NCBI RefSeq assembly: GCF_000763385.1
Contig: NZ_JQFA01000002.1
Location: 3,778,159 to 3,842,158 of the forward strand
Direction of reading: 5' to 3'
DNA from: Leptolyngbya sp. KIOST-1
Lineage (GTDB): Bacteria; Cyanobacteriota; Cyanobacteriia; Phormidesmidales; Phormidesmidaceae
Length of the DNA stretch: 64,000 nucleotides
Part shown: one piece after another, positions 53,953 through 63,311 of the stretch
Layout: every line of letters begins with the position of its first letter
How positions within the stretch are numbered: the stretch's first letter is position 1
Notes under the pieces: generated by a model
What the model saw: the letters and a program-made list of their open reading frames with translations, nothing else
The model's database searches: none
Told to the model about the DNA's origin: nothing
Program-made: the position numbers and the translations under genes

Positions 53953-54219
53953 TCATTGGAGCTGATTACGCTTCTGGTTTAGGCGCTCTTGTAGTTGGCC
54001 AAATACGTTTTCGGCATCTACCACTTCCCCGCGATCGGCGGCCTCGATGCCGATGTTGACTTCATCGCGCAGGGCCTGGTAGCGGCCTTGGTAGGTCTGC
54101 TCAATGTCTTGCAGGAGTTTGATGCCTGTCAGGAACACCTCACGAGCAGAGGCATACTGGCCGCTGCTGACTTTTGCCTGAATGTACTGCTCAACCTCTG
54201 GCGTTAGGGCGATTTCCAT
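53953..54219 (-). CDS. ParD-like antitoxin, orphan
   Basis: 88 residues from ATG 54219 (AAGG 7 bases upstream). MEIALTPEVEQYIQAKVSSG, QYASAREVFLTGIKLLQDIE, then YQALRDEVNIGIEAADRGEV. This is the ParD-type ribbon-helix-helix N terminus followed by a toxin-binding segment (LRxxIxxGIEAxDRGEVVDA). The usual ParE toxin gene does not follow on the minus strand, so the antitoxin is solitary. Confidence 0.78.
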   Translation of the reverse strand: MEIALTPEVEQYIQAKVSSGQYASAREVFLTGIKLLQDIEQTYQGRYQALRDEVNIGIEAADRGEVVDAENVFGQLQERLNQKRNQLQ

Positions 54220-54360
54220 AGGTTTGCCTTGCGTCCTGGAGATCTGCATACCTTATTTTATGGCCTGTACCTGTCGAGACAGCAGGGGCGGCAGGTGGTG
54301 CAGCGGCGGTAGGCTAAGATCAAACTCAACGGCGGCCTTGCATTGAGGAAGTTTTGTACC

Positions 54361-55002
54361 ATGGCACTCTCTACTTCGCTAGCCCTACAGACCGATACCT
54401 GGGTCAAGGCCACCTGGGAGGATTTCGTTGCCACCATGGACACCGCTCCCTACGACGAAGGCCGAGGCTATTTCGATAACGGCTACATGAGGGTTGAGAT
54501 GGCTGCTTTGGGTGGTGGGCATGCGCGGCAAAACAGTGTGGTCTCTAAGGTGGTTAGTCTCTTTGGCATGGTGCGATCGGTGCGACTGGCCGAGTTTACT
54601 AACGGCAGCTTCCACAAAACTGGAGAGCGGGGCTGCCAGCCCGATGTCGCCTTCTACATTGGGCCAGACTTTCGGCTGCCACCCCAAGACAACTCCCCTA
54701 TTGATATCAATGTCTACGGCCCGCCGACCCTGGCGATTGAGATTGGCGGCAGCTCGTTCAAAGACGATCTGGGGGCCAAGCGACTGCTCTATGAGCGACT
54801 GGGGGTTAGCGAATACTGGGTGGTGAATGTGGCAGAGCAGCAGGTGATTGCCTTTGCTGTGGCTGAGGGGGGGAGCCGACAAATTCGAGTTTCGGGGGTG
54901 CTGCCAGGGCTGGAGATGTCGTTGATTGAAGAGGCGCTGCATCGCTCTCAGGCCGAAGACGACACCACCCTTATGGGCTGGCTGATGAAGGCTTTGACTT
55001 AA
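54361..55002 (+). CDS. Uma2-family endonuclease (DUF820)
   Basis: 213 residues from ATG 54361 with GAGGAAG 9 bases upstream. The PD-(D/E)xK-like core is visible: GYMRVEMAALGGGHARQNSV (Glu near 40), GCQPDVAFYIGPDF (Asp), TLAIEIGGSSFKDDLGAKRL (Glu and Lys) and LGVSEYWVVNVAEQQVIAFA. Uma2 proteins are numerous in cyanobacteria and largely uncharacterised nuclease-like proteins. A second Uma2 gene follows at 55088. Confidence 0.88.
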   Translation: MALSTSLALQTDTWVKATWEDFVATMDTAPYDEGRGYFDNGYMRVEMAALGGGHARQNSVVSKVVSLFGMVRSVRLAEFTNGSFHKTGERGCQPDVAFYIGPDFRLPPQDNSPIDINVYGPPTLAIEIGGSSFKDDLGAKRLLYERLGVSEYWVVNVAEQQVIAFAVAEGGSRQIRVSGVLPGLEMSLIEEALHRSQAEDDTTLMGWLMKALT

Positions 55003-55087
55003 ATCTGGTGAGTGTTTTCTGTTGAGAAGCTGTAAGTCAGGCTGGTCTACAATATAGGCTCAACCTTGTTCTGTCGGGGCTTTGCCA

Positions 55088-55675
55088 ATGGTTTCTGCCC
55101 AAGTACACCATCGCCTCACGCCGCAAGAGTACTTTGAGTGGGAAGCCCAGCAAGAGCTGCGGTACGAGTATTTTGATGGCGAAGTTTTTGCCATGGCTGG
55201 GGGCTCGCTGCCCCATGCTGATATTGCTCTGAATGTGGCCAGTCTTTTAAAGGCGCAGTTGCAGGGGCGCTGCAAGGTGCGAAACTCTGATGCGAAGGTC
55301 GGCATTACGGAGGATGGCCCGTTTGTTTACCCGGATGTGAGTGTGAGTTGTGACGAGCGCGACCGCACAGCGCAAAAGTTTTCTCGATATCCTTGCTTGA
55401 TTGTGGAGGTAGTCTCGCCGGGGACAGAAGCCTATGACCGGGGTGGAAAGTTTACGCTCTACCGTCGGTTAGACAGTCTGAAGGAGTATGTTTTGGTCGG
55501 CTCTGAGGCTAAAACAGTGGAGGTGTTTCGTCGTAATATTGATGGAAGTTGGGCTTTTATTCCCTATGGATCAAGTGAAATTATTGAGTTAGTCAGTCTG
55601 GGAATAATGGTGCCGATGGAGTCGATTTATGAAGATGTGGTGTTAGACCAAGACGCTAGTGAAGCTGAAGTCTGA
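55088..55675 (+). CDS. Uma2-family endonuclease (DUF820)
   Basis: 195 residues from ATG 55088. HHRLTPQEYFEWEAQQELRY, EYFDGEVFAMAGGSLPHADI, PFVYPDVSVSCDERDRTA, CLIVEVVSPGTEAYDRGGKF and YRRLDSLKEYVLVGSEAKTV show the PDVSV ... EVVSPGTEAxDRGxKF core with Asp, Glu and Lys in place. More typical of the family than its upstream neighbour and only distantly similar to it. It ends shortly before the WD40 gene on the opposite strand. Confidence 0.92.
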   Translation: MVSAQVHHRLTPQEYFEWEAQQELRYEYFDGEVFAMAGGSLPHADIALNVASLLKAQLQGRCKVRNSDAKVGITEDGPFVYPDVSVSCDERDRTAQKFSRYPCLIVEVVSPGTEAYDRGGKFTLYRRLDSLKEYVLVGSEAKTVEVFRRNIDGSWAFIPYGSSEIIELVSLGIMVPMESIYEDVVLDQDASEAEV

Positions 55676-55729
55676 TCCATTATACATTACACGTAAACCC
55701 AGAATTTTTTGGCTGGTCCGAAGCAACTA

Positions 55730-57237
55730 TTATGGCCGAGGTGCTGCCTCTAAAGAGGAATCAATGGCACCCAGAGCTAGCAAGGAAGCCCGTTGGGCTT
55801 TAGTTAGACCTTGTGCCCCGGTAATGTTGGTGCCTTCATAGGGTCGAGGAATGCGCCAGACTGCCAGACATTGGCCTGTTCTCACCTGCCACAGCCGGAT
55901 AGTTGCATCATCGCCACCCGTCGCCAGCCACTGCCCATCGGGGCTAAACACTACCGAGCTGACCCAGTTGGTATGGCCTGTGAAGGTCTTGTGGCATTGG
56001 CCTGTGCTCACCTCCCATAGCCGGATAGTCGCATCACTGCTGCCCGAAGCTAGCCATTGTCCATTAGGGCTAAACACCACTGATCTAACCCAGTTGGTAT
56101 GGTCTGTGAAGGTCTTGTGGCATTGGCCTGTGCTCACCTCCCATAGCCGGATAGTCGCATCACTGCTGCCCGAAGCTAGCCATTGCCCATCGGGGCTAAA
56201 TACCACCGAGCTGACCCAGTTGGTATGGCCTGTGAAAGTCTTGTGGCATTGACCTGTGCTCACCTCCCACAGCCGGATAGTCGCATCACTGCTGCCCGAA
56301 GCTAGCCATTGTCCATCGGGACTAAATACCACCGAGCTGACCCAGCGGGTATGGCCTGTAAAAGTCTTGTGGCATTGGCCTGTGCTCACCTGCCACAGCC
56401 GGATAGTCGCATCACTGCTGCCCGAAGCTAGCCATTGCCCATCGGGGCTAAATACCACCGAGCTGACCCAGTTGGTATGGCCTGTGAAGGTCTTGTGGCA
56501 TTGGCCTGTGCTCACCTCCCATAGCCGGATAGTCGCATCACTGCTGCCCGAAGCTAGCCATTGCCCATCGGGGCTAAATACCACCGAGCTGACCCAGTTG
56601 GTATGGCCTGTGAAGGTCTTGTGGCATTGGCCTGTGCTCACCTCCCATAGCCGGATAGTCGCATCACTGCTGCCCGAAGCTAGCCATTGCCCATCGGGGC
56701 TAAATACCACCGAGCTGACCCAGTTGGTATGGCCTGTGAAGGTCTTGTGGCATTGGCCTGTGCTCACCTCCCATAGCCGGATAGTCGCATCACTGCTGCC
56801 CGAAGCTAGCCATTGTCCATTAGGGCTAAACACCACTGATCTAACCCAGTTGGTATGGTCTGTGAAGGTCTTGTGGCATTGGCCTGTGCTCACCTCCCAT
56901 AGCCGGATAGTCGCATCACTGCTGCCCGAAGCTAGCCATTGTCCATTAGGGCTAAACACCACTGATCTAACCCAGTTGGTATGGTCTGTGAAGGTCTTGT
57001 GGCATTGGCCTGTGCTCACCTCCCATAGCCGGATAGTCGCATCACTGCTGCCCGAAGCTAGCCATTGCCCATCGGGGCTAAATACCACCGAGCTGACCCA
57101 GTTGGTATGGCCTGTGAAGGTCTTGTGGCATTGGCCTGTGCTCACCTCCCATAGCCGGATAGTCGCATCACTGCTGCCCGAAGCTAGCCATTGCCCATCG
57201 GGGCTAAATACCACCGAGCTGACCCAGTTGGTATGGC
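55730..57237 (-). pseudogene. WD40 repeat array, 3' part of the frameshifted NB-ARC gene
   Basis: About 11 WD40 units of 42 residues (126 bp), nearly identical to each other, each containing WVSSVVFSPDGQWLASGSSD and ATIRLWEVSTGQCHKTF. The array ends with a degenerate unit (TGQCLAVWRIPRPYEG) and a tail ALGAIDSSLEAAPRP. It continues the reading of the gene at 57184-59937 once an 11-bp insertion at 57239-57249 is discounted. As it stands it lacks a credible start of its own, although an ATG frame from 57289 exists. Units at this end are more uniform than those upstream, indicating recent duplication. Confidence 0.8.
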
Positions 57238-58250
57238 CCGAGTATGGCCTGTAAAGGTCTTGTGGCATTGGCCTGTGCTCACCTGCCACAGTCGGATAGT
57301 TGTATCATTGCCGCCCGTCGCCAGCCATTGCTCATCGGGGCTAAATACCACTGATCTAACCCAGTTGGTATGGCCTGTAAAGGTCTTGTGGCATTGGCCC
57401 GTGGTCATCTGCCACAGCCGGATAGTTGCATCACTGCTACCCGTTGCCAGCCATTGCCCATCGGGGCTAAACACCACCGAGGTGACATAGCTGGTATGGC
57501 CAGTGAAGGTCCTGTGGCACTGGCCCGTGCTCACCTGCCACAGCCGGATAGTTGCATCATCGCTGCCCGTCGCCAGCCATTGCCCATCAGGGCTAAATAC
57601 CACCGAGGTGACCCAGTTGGTATGGCCTGTAAAGGTCTTGTGGCATTGACCTGTGCTCACCTGCCATAGCCAGATAGTTGTATCATCGCTGCCCGTTGCC
57701 AACCACTGCCCATCGGGGCTAAACACTACCGATCTGACACTGTTGGCATGGCCAGCGAGGGTCCTGTGGCACTGGCCCGTGCTCACCTGCCACAGCCGGA
57801 TAGTTGCATCATCGCTGCCCGTCGCCAACCACTGCCCATCGGGGCTAAACACCACCGATCTGACACTGTTAGTATGGCCAGTGAAGGTCCTGTGGCACTG
57901 GCCCGTGCTCACCTCCCATAGCCGGATAGTTGCATCATCACTGCTCGTCGCCATCCATTGCCCATTGGGGCTAAATATCACCGAGCTGACCCGAACGGAA
58001 TGGCCAGTGAAGGTCTTGTGGCATTGACCTGTGCTCACCTGCCATAGTCGGATAGTTGTATCATTGCTGCCTGTCGCCAGCCATTGCCCATTGGGACTAA
58101 ATACCACTGATCTGACCCAGGCGGTATGGCCTATGAAGGTCTTGTGGCATTGGCCTGTGCTCACCTGCCACAGCCGGATAGTCCCATCATCGCTGCCTGT
58201 CGCTAGCCATTGCCCATCGGGACTGTAAGCAACTGCGCTGATGACCCCAA
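55820..58250. repeat. Tandem 126-bp WD40 repeats (about 19 units)
   Basis: A period of 126 bp runs across both halves of the NB-ARC/WD40 gene. The 3' eleven units are near-identical (variants of a few bases, such as TCATCGGGG/TCCATTAGGG); the 5' eight are more diverged (ATGSDD in place of ASGSSD). High nucleotide identity points to recent unequal crossing-over. Assembly may be unreliable here. Confidence 0.9.
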
Positions 58251-59937
58251 ACGGATTAGTCAGGGCGGGTTTAACCCATTGAATGTTGGCTAAGTTCAAC
58301 CCATGCAGTTGCAATCCCTTTAGGTAGGCTTGTCTGAGGGTGAGTTGAGAAAAGTCAAATTGCTGGGTCTCTGATTGAGATTGACATAGCATGTTCAATA
58401 AATTTCCAGCGGCATAGCCCTCATCCCAACCAGGATGCTGGCGTATGGTTGGTAAGGAATCACTGACTTTCTGGACTGGGTTGACAATGTGGACTGTGAT
58501 GGGCTTGAGAATAAGCCGAATTTGAGTTTCTCGCACGTAATCTTTAGCTGTTGCCTTAGTTAAAGCATGGGTATGAAATAGGTCAAACTCTTGTATCTCT
58601 AATTCTCTACTAACCTGCTCCACAAATCGATCCGTAGCAAACTCCATAATCACGTTCTGAAGGGTGAACTGCTTAGCAACTGCCTCTATTAGGTAGCGAT
58701 CGCTCAATCCCCTCAATGCCCCCCGCACCTCCTGCTTAGTCACGGGCGGCAGTAAGTCTTCCATTAACTCATCCAGGCCAACAGGTTCACGGTTAATGGC
58801 CAGCCAAAACAAGACCGATCGCTCCAATGGGGCCAAGCGGCTCAGGTGCTGGTCTAGCAGGCTCCGCACATCTTCAACCGCCGTCACCTGCTCCTGCAAA
58901 AAGTCATCAACATCGCCCAAAAACTCCCGTTGAATGGCCGTTGCCACCAGATGCAGCGCCTGGGGGTTGCCACTACAACGGCGAATCAGCTCTTGCCCCT
59001 TGTCATCGGCCTCATCCAGGGCCAAGCCTTTGGTTTTTAAAATTTCTCGCCCGGCCTCAGTGTCGATGCTGCCGACTGACCACAGGCGTACCGGCGTCAG
59101 GTCACCCGCTAGGGGAGCCAGCTCTCTGGGGCATTCTCGGCTGGTGAGCAGCAGGCAGCTTTGGTGCTCGGTGCTGCCGATGCGTTGAATGAGTTCGCCA
59201 TAGCCTTCATAGCCATCTCGGTAATGGCCCGCTGTTTCGGCCTGCAAGATCGACTCCAGGTTGTCGAGCACCACCAGGCAGCGATATTCGCGCAGAAAGT
59301 GCAGCAGGCGAATGATGCGCTCTCCCAACCGGGTCGGCAGGTTGATTTCGGTCTCTTGCTGGTCAGAGAGAAACTGAATTAACCGCACCAAGATTTCATC
59401 TAGGGGTGGGGCTTCTCGCAGGCTGCGCCAGATGACGTAGTCGAAGCGATCGTAGACCTGGTTAGTCAGCTTTGCCGCCAGGGAAGTTTTGCCAATGCCA
59501 CCCATGCCTAACAAGGTGATCAATCGACACTGGTCACCCTGCACCCAGCGATTGAGGGTAGCCAATTCTGCGGTGCGGCCAAAGAAAAGTGCAGTGTCGG
59601 GCTTCTCGCCCCAGTCGATTTTGGTGTTTGAGGGTTGTCTTCTGGCTGTAGATTCAGAGCTAGCTGGCAGAGCAGATGGTTCGGATTGACCGTAGTCGGC
59701 GGGTTCTAGCTCCAGGCCGAAAGCTCCGAACAGCGCCCGAATCGAGCGGTCATCCGTGGCAGATGTTTGCTCGCAAATCTTTTTGATGGTCTTTCCGCTG
59801 AGCTGGGAGCGTTCCGCAAGTTCCGTTTGGGTGAAGCGAGCACCATATTTTTCCTGGTTTTGGGCAGATGCGATCGCAGCTTCCAGGCGTTGCTTACCGC
59901 GATCGGTCAAGACAACGCCACGTTGACGACGGCTCAT
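57184..59937 (-). CDS. NB-ARC (STAND) ATPase with WD40 repeats, frameshifted
   Basis: 917 residues. A basic HTH-like N-terminal region (1-80: GARFTQTELAERSQLSGKTI, DDRSIRALFGAFGLELEP) precedes the NB-ARC ATPase with P-loop GMGGIGKTS (144-152), Walker B LVVLDN (221-226), sensor TSRECPREL and winged-helix region (to about 460), a short link with LTLRQAYLKGLQLHGLNLAN, and eight WD40 repeats from about 561. After the eighth repeat an 11-bp insertion shifts the frame to a stop at 57184; eleven more repeats follow at 55730-57237. STAND proteins of this plan sense ligands through WD40 repeats and oligomerise; bacterial relatives act in antiviral defence. Loss of the repeats may inactivate or retune it. 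Confidence 0.88.
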   Translation of the reverse strand: MSRRQRGVVLTDRGKQRLEAAIASAQNQEKYGARFTQTELAERSQLSGKTIKKICEQTSATDDRSIRALFGAFGLELEPADYGQSEPSALPASSESTARRQPSNTKIDWGEKPDTALFFGRTAELATLNRWVQGDQCRLITLLGMGGIGKTSLAAKLTNQVYDRFDYVIWRSLREAPPLDEILVRLIQFLSDQQETEINLPTRLGERIIRLLHFLREYRCLVVLDNLESILQAETAGHYRDGYEGYGELIQRIGSTEHQSCLLLTSRECPRELAPLAGDLTPVRLWSVGSIDTEAGREILKTKGLALDEADDKGQELIRRCSGNPQALHLVATAIQREFLGDVDDFLQEQVTAVEDVRSLLDQHLSRLAPLERSVLFWLAINREPVGLDELMEDLLPPVTKQEVRGALRGLSDRYLIEAVAKQFTLQNVIMEFATDRFVEQVSRELEIQEFDLFHTHALTKATAKDYVRETQIRLILKPITVHIVNPVQKVSDSLPTIRQHPGWDEGYAAGNLLNMLCQSQSETQQFDFSQLTLRQAYLKGLQLHGLNLANIQWVKPALTNPFGVISAVAYSPDGQWLATGSDDGTIRLWQVSTGQCHKTFIGHTAWVRSVVFSPNGQWLATGSNDTTIRLWQVSTGQCHKTFTGHSVRVSSVIFSPNGQWMATSSDDATIRLWEVSTGQCHRTFTGHTNSVRSVVFSPDGQWLATGSDDATIRLWQVSTGQCHRTLAGHANSVRSVVFSPDGQWLATGSDDTTIWLWQVSTGQCHKTFTGHTNWVTSVVFSPDGQWLATGSDDATIRLWQVSTGQCHRTFTGHTSYVTSVVFSPDGQWLATGSSDATIRLWQMTTGQCHKTFTGHTNWVRSVVFSPDEQWLATGGNDTTIRLWQVSTGQCHKTFTGHTRAIPTGSARWYLAPMGNG

Positions 59938-60217
59938 GGCGGTAGATGGGTAGGTGACGATTCAGTGCGATCGGAAAGTTAAGGGAAAGTTCTTAGGGAA
60001 TGCATCGATAATACGCCATCTTTTCCAAACCTGCCCAGCCGCTGGAAGCCTTGTCCTATAGGGGTTACCAGAAACGGTATCGGGTGCAGCCAAAATTTCT
60101 ACCAACTTTCTCCTAACCCACCCAACTTTCCTTAGATATCTCAGGCTTCTTTTGTTTACTGACTTCATACCGAGTTCAGTCAATGCTTCGTCCCTTCACC
60201 TTCGGAGGAAAGTCCCT
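59938..60217. other. Divergent region between the NB-ARC gene and the NfeD-like gene
   Basis: 280 bases, no gene. It should contain promoters for both directions; no clear site is assigned. Confidence 0.35.
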
Positions 60218-60421
60218 ATGACTCTTTCTACCCTCTCCCCATCCTTTGGCCTGACCACCTTTCAAGGTCGAGGTATCGTCGAGCGCACCATTACCCCCTC
60301 AACCCCAGGGCGCGTTTACTTTCAGGCCTCCTACTGGCCTGCCCGATTCTTGCAGCCTGATGCGTCTAGCGACCTGCACCCTGGTGCCCCAGTCGAAGTG
60401 GTAGACACCGTGACGCTCTGA
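60218..60421 (+). CDS. Small NfeD-like protein
   Basis: 67 residues from ATG 60218 with GGAGGAA 7 bases upstream. MTLSTLSPSFGLTTFQGRGI, VERTITPSTPGRVYFQASYW, PARFLQPDASSDLHPGAPVE. The GxVxxxItP-x-GRVxFxGSYWPAR block and PGxxVxVV ending are the OB-fold of the NfeD C-terminal domain, present here as a stand-alone cytoplasmic protein without membrane part or protease partner. In cyanobacteria such small proteins often sit next to large NB-ARC/NACHT genes. It begins a two-gene unit. Confidence 0.7.
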   Translation: MTLSTLSPSFGLTTFQGRGIVERTITPSTPGRVYFQASYWPARFLQPDASSDLHPGAPVEVVDTVTL

Positions 60422-60460
60422 CGCTCTTGGTCAAGCCTCTACCCTAGCGGAGGCAACCCC

Positions 60461-60694
60461 ATGAAACAACAACAGCCCCGCAGGTGGCTTTTGGAACTGA
60501 CGTTCAAAACTGTGAAATACTTCTTGCTGGCGCTAGCAGGCTGCACAATCGCCTACATCATGGCCTTCATCCTGGAGTATTGGCTCATCACCGAGGTCAT
60601 CGTAATCGTTGTAGAGCACTTGCTGCTCCGTGCCTCGGTGTTGATTGGCTGCCTGGCAGCGATCGCTATCATCATCGAGTCCATTCGATACTAA
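60461..60694 (+). CDS. Small two-helix membrane protein
   Basis: 77 residues, RBS GGAGG 8 bases before ATG. A basic N terminus MKQQQPRRW is followed by two hydrophobic segments (YFLLALAGCTIAYIMAFILE and VLIGCLAAIAIIIESIRY) with a short amphipathic link ITEVIVIVVEHLLLRAS. No family recognised. It is 39 bases downstream of the NfeD-like gene and probably co-transcribed, so a joint membrane role is possible. Confidence 0.6.
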   Translation: MKQQQPRRWLLELTFKTVKYFLLALAGCTIAYIMAFILEYWLITEVIVIVVEHLLLRASVLIGCLAAIAIIIESIRY

Positions 60695-60872
60695 TTGTTC
60701 AACCGATCACCGACCCAATGCCAGCAAGGGTATTGTTTGCTAGGAAAGTAGGCACCCTGATTTACTAAACCGCTTTCATCTAGATCACAGTTCCGGCACC
60801 TGGAGATCGCGCTTCTTCCCGGCATAGTGGCGGTAAATCACCTCCGGGCTGTTATAGCTATAGCCACTTAGG

Positions 60873-61499
60873 TTAGGACACCGCTTGCTTGAGGACAGCC
60901 TCAATAGCGGCCCGCAGGCCATCGTCGTGGGGGAGGGCTTTTCGGATCCGGCTTTTCAACCACCCCCAGCACTTTTCAATGCGATTTAGGTCAGGGGAGT
61001 ACGGTGGGAGATAAACCACCTCACAGCCTGCCGATTCAATCAATTCGGCAATGCGCCCGCCATGATGAAAGGTGGCATTATCCAGCACCACCCAGTCTCC
61101 AGGACACAACTCTGGAATCAAGCAGGTCTCCAACCAGGTTTCAAAGACGGTGCGGTTACACGCCCCTTCGACGGTAAACGGCGCGATGAGTTGATGCCCC
61201 CGATACCCGGCGATCATGTTGACGCGCCTACCGCGTTGCCCGGATTTAAGGTCATAGCACCGCGCTCCTGCTGGGGCATAGCCGTATCCGTAGGCATCAC
61301 GCTCATCCATTCCCGACTCATCCACGTAGACCAGATGCCGAGCCCTAGACTCAGGAACTTTGGCTATGAACGCCTGTCGCTTGTGCTCGTCTCGCTGACG
61401 GTAGCCGTAGGTCTTTACCAGCGGCAGAAATACCGTAAACAGGACGGCAAGGCGGTAGTCGGTCCACACAAGGGCGCGCAGCAGCGAAGGTTCTAACAT
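60873..61499 (-). pseudogene. Chimera: DUF3177 N terminus joined to IS630-type transposase C-terminal part
   Basis: 208 residues. The first 28, MLEPSLLRALVWTDYRLAVL and FTVFLPLV, resemble the start of the cyanobacterial membrane protein family DUF3177. From KTYGYRQRDEHKRQ on the sequence is an IS630-family DDE transposase: D60 in HLVYVDESGMDE, D140 in DWVVLDNATFHHGG and E175 in PYSPDLNRIEKCWGWLK. The helix-turn-helix half of the transposase is missing. The element probably inserted into, or recombined with, the DUF3177 gene, keeping its start. The transposase part is certain, the DUF3177 part moderately so. Confidence 0.68.
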
Positions 61500-61656
61500 A
61501 GGGGCGCAGAGGGAATACGGTCAGTTGGGCAAATTCAGCCTATAGCGTAACATTTGCTTTGGCCCAACTTCTTCAATCCCTGTAGGCAGCCGAAGACTAT
61601 CCCACGTTATCGTATCGAATCTTGAATCCTAAGCAGGGCTAGAGGAAACGCTAGGA

Positions 61657-63294
61657 TTGAAACCACAGGATCTCTACGTAATTGTGGGTCGAGACAACCC
61701 GTTCCAAGGGGATTTAACCTTTGACGACTTTGCCGCCATCTTTCGCGGCGAAATCACCAACTGGTCGGAGGTCGGAGGGCCAAACCTGCCGATCCGCTTC
61801 GTCGATCGCCCGGACGAGAGCGATACTCGCCTGGCCCTGGCCGACTACGAGATTTTCAGCCAGCAGCCCTTTGAAACCGGCGACAACGCGATTCAGATGG
61901 AGGAGGACGATACCGCTGCGATCGTGCGAGAGCTGGGGCGAGACGGCATCAGCTACGCCATTTCCTCCGAGGTGCTGAATCAGGATGCCGTGCGTCCGGT
62001 CAGCATGGACACCACGCTGCCCGACGATCCCCGCTACCCCTATTCTCAGCCCCGTAACTACATCTATCAGGGCGAGCCGAGTCAGCCCGTCGCCGCTTTC
62101 TTGGGCTTTGCCACCAGTGCTGAGGGGCAGACCGCCATTGAGGAGGCCAAACAGATCGCCAGCGACAACGTGACGGTGGGGGCTGTCAGGCTGCCCGGCG
62201 GAGTCGCGGTGGCCCCAGACAGTCAGTTCATGGTGCGCGGCACCGAGGACGGCCAGCTGCAGTGGCTCGATGCCGACGGCAACCCCACCGAAACCGTCAT
62301 CGCCGATGCCCACCGGGGGGCAGTCTCTGCCGTGGTCGTCAGCCCCGATGGCCAAACAGTGGTGTCCAGCGGCGCCGACGGTACCGTGCGCCGCTGGGAC
62401 CGCACCGGCAACCCCCTGGGCGAACCCCTGGGGGGCGAGGGCGGGCCGATTCTGGCCCTGGCCCTCACCCCCGACAGTCAGACCCTCGCCAGCGGCAATG
62501 CCGAGGGTCTAGTCGAGCGCTGGTCGCTGGCCGACGGTACCCCTGTAGGCACGCCGATTACCGCCCACAGTGGCCCGGTGCAAGCCCTCCACTATCCCGC
62601 TGGCGGGCAGGCGTTGATCAGCGGCGGCAGCGACGGCAGCCTGGGCTTTTGGAATGCCGATGGCACCGCCGCCGGCCAGTCGGCCAATGCTCATCCCGGC
62701 GGCGTTACAGCCATTACCAGCAGCCCCGATGGCCAGGTGTTGACCACCGCAGGGGCCGACGGCAGCCTGCGCAACTGGGATCGCTCCACCCTACAGCCGA
62801 GGGGAGACACCATTGCCGCCCACGAGGAGGCGGTGAGCGCAGCCGCCTACAGCCCCGACGGCAATACCCTAGCCACCGCTGCGGTAAACGGCACGCTGCA
62901 CTGCAACGTGTGGCTCCAGCAGGACAACTTGAACCCGGAGCGGGTGGCCTACAACCTGGCCCTGCGCCGCTTCCGCCGCGCCCACCCCTGGCTGCGGCAA
63001 AACCTCTCCCCGCTGGATCGCTTCAACCGCATCCACACCGACGAGCAGACGGTGTTCTACGGCCTGCGCACCTCCCCCGCCGAGGCCGGTACCGAGGTGC
63101 AGGTGGCGATGGTGGCCCACATGGGCGGCGACCCACTCACCGTCACCCCCGCCGACTGGCTCCAGCTCGACGGCGACGGCTGGCGGGTGGCGGTGCGATC
63201 GCCCGGCATAGACCTGAACAACGCCGATGCCCTCAGCGCCTTTACCCTCACCGACAGCCAGGCAGTCCTGCTAGAGCGCGTGGGCAGAGGCTGA
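61657..63294 (+). pseudogene. Chimera: PstS-like binding domain, WD40 repeats and alpha-amylase C-terminal domain
   Basis: 545 residues from a TTG. Residues 1-165 are the C-terminal part of a PstS-like phosphate-binding domain (LYVIVGRDNPFQGDLTFDDF, AIFRGEITNWSEVGGPNLPI, AFLGFATSAEGQTAIEEA); the N-terminal lobe and signal peptide are missing. Residues 180-413 are about five or six WD40-like repeats (VSPDGQTVVSSGADGTVRRW). From about 415, VWLQQDNLNPERVAYNLALR, RAHPWLRQNLSPLDRFNRIH and EVQVAMVAHMGGDPLTVTPA match the C-terminal tail of cyanobacterial alpha-amylase-family enzymes. PstS-WD40 fusions occur naturally, but the amylase tail looks like a recombination join. Probably not functional. Confidence 0.65.
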
Positions 63295-63311
63295 TGACCA
63301 TCCAGCACCCC

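Noticed and set aside
56256..57254. Long plus-strand frames antisense to the WD40 array (332 codons and others)
   Set aside because: The 126-bp period is a multiple of three, so any open antisense frame repeats indefinitely; peptides such as VLWHWPVLTSHSRIVASLLP are repeat shadows.
55820..58250. Regular repeats that could be taken for a CRISPR array
   Set aside because: The units are contiguous 126-bp coding repeats without spacers and encode WD40 blades.
60851..61547. GCTATAG/CTATAGC pair as inverted ends of a complete IS630 element
   Set aside because: Only seven bases match, and the coding sequence inside begins with a DUF3177-like start, so the right-hand side is not an IS end.
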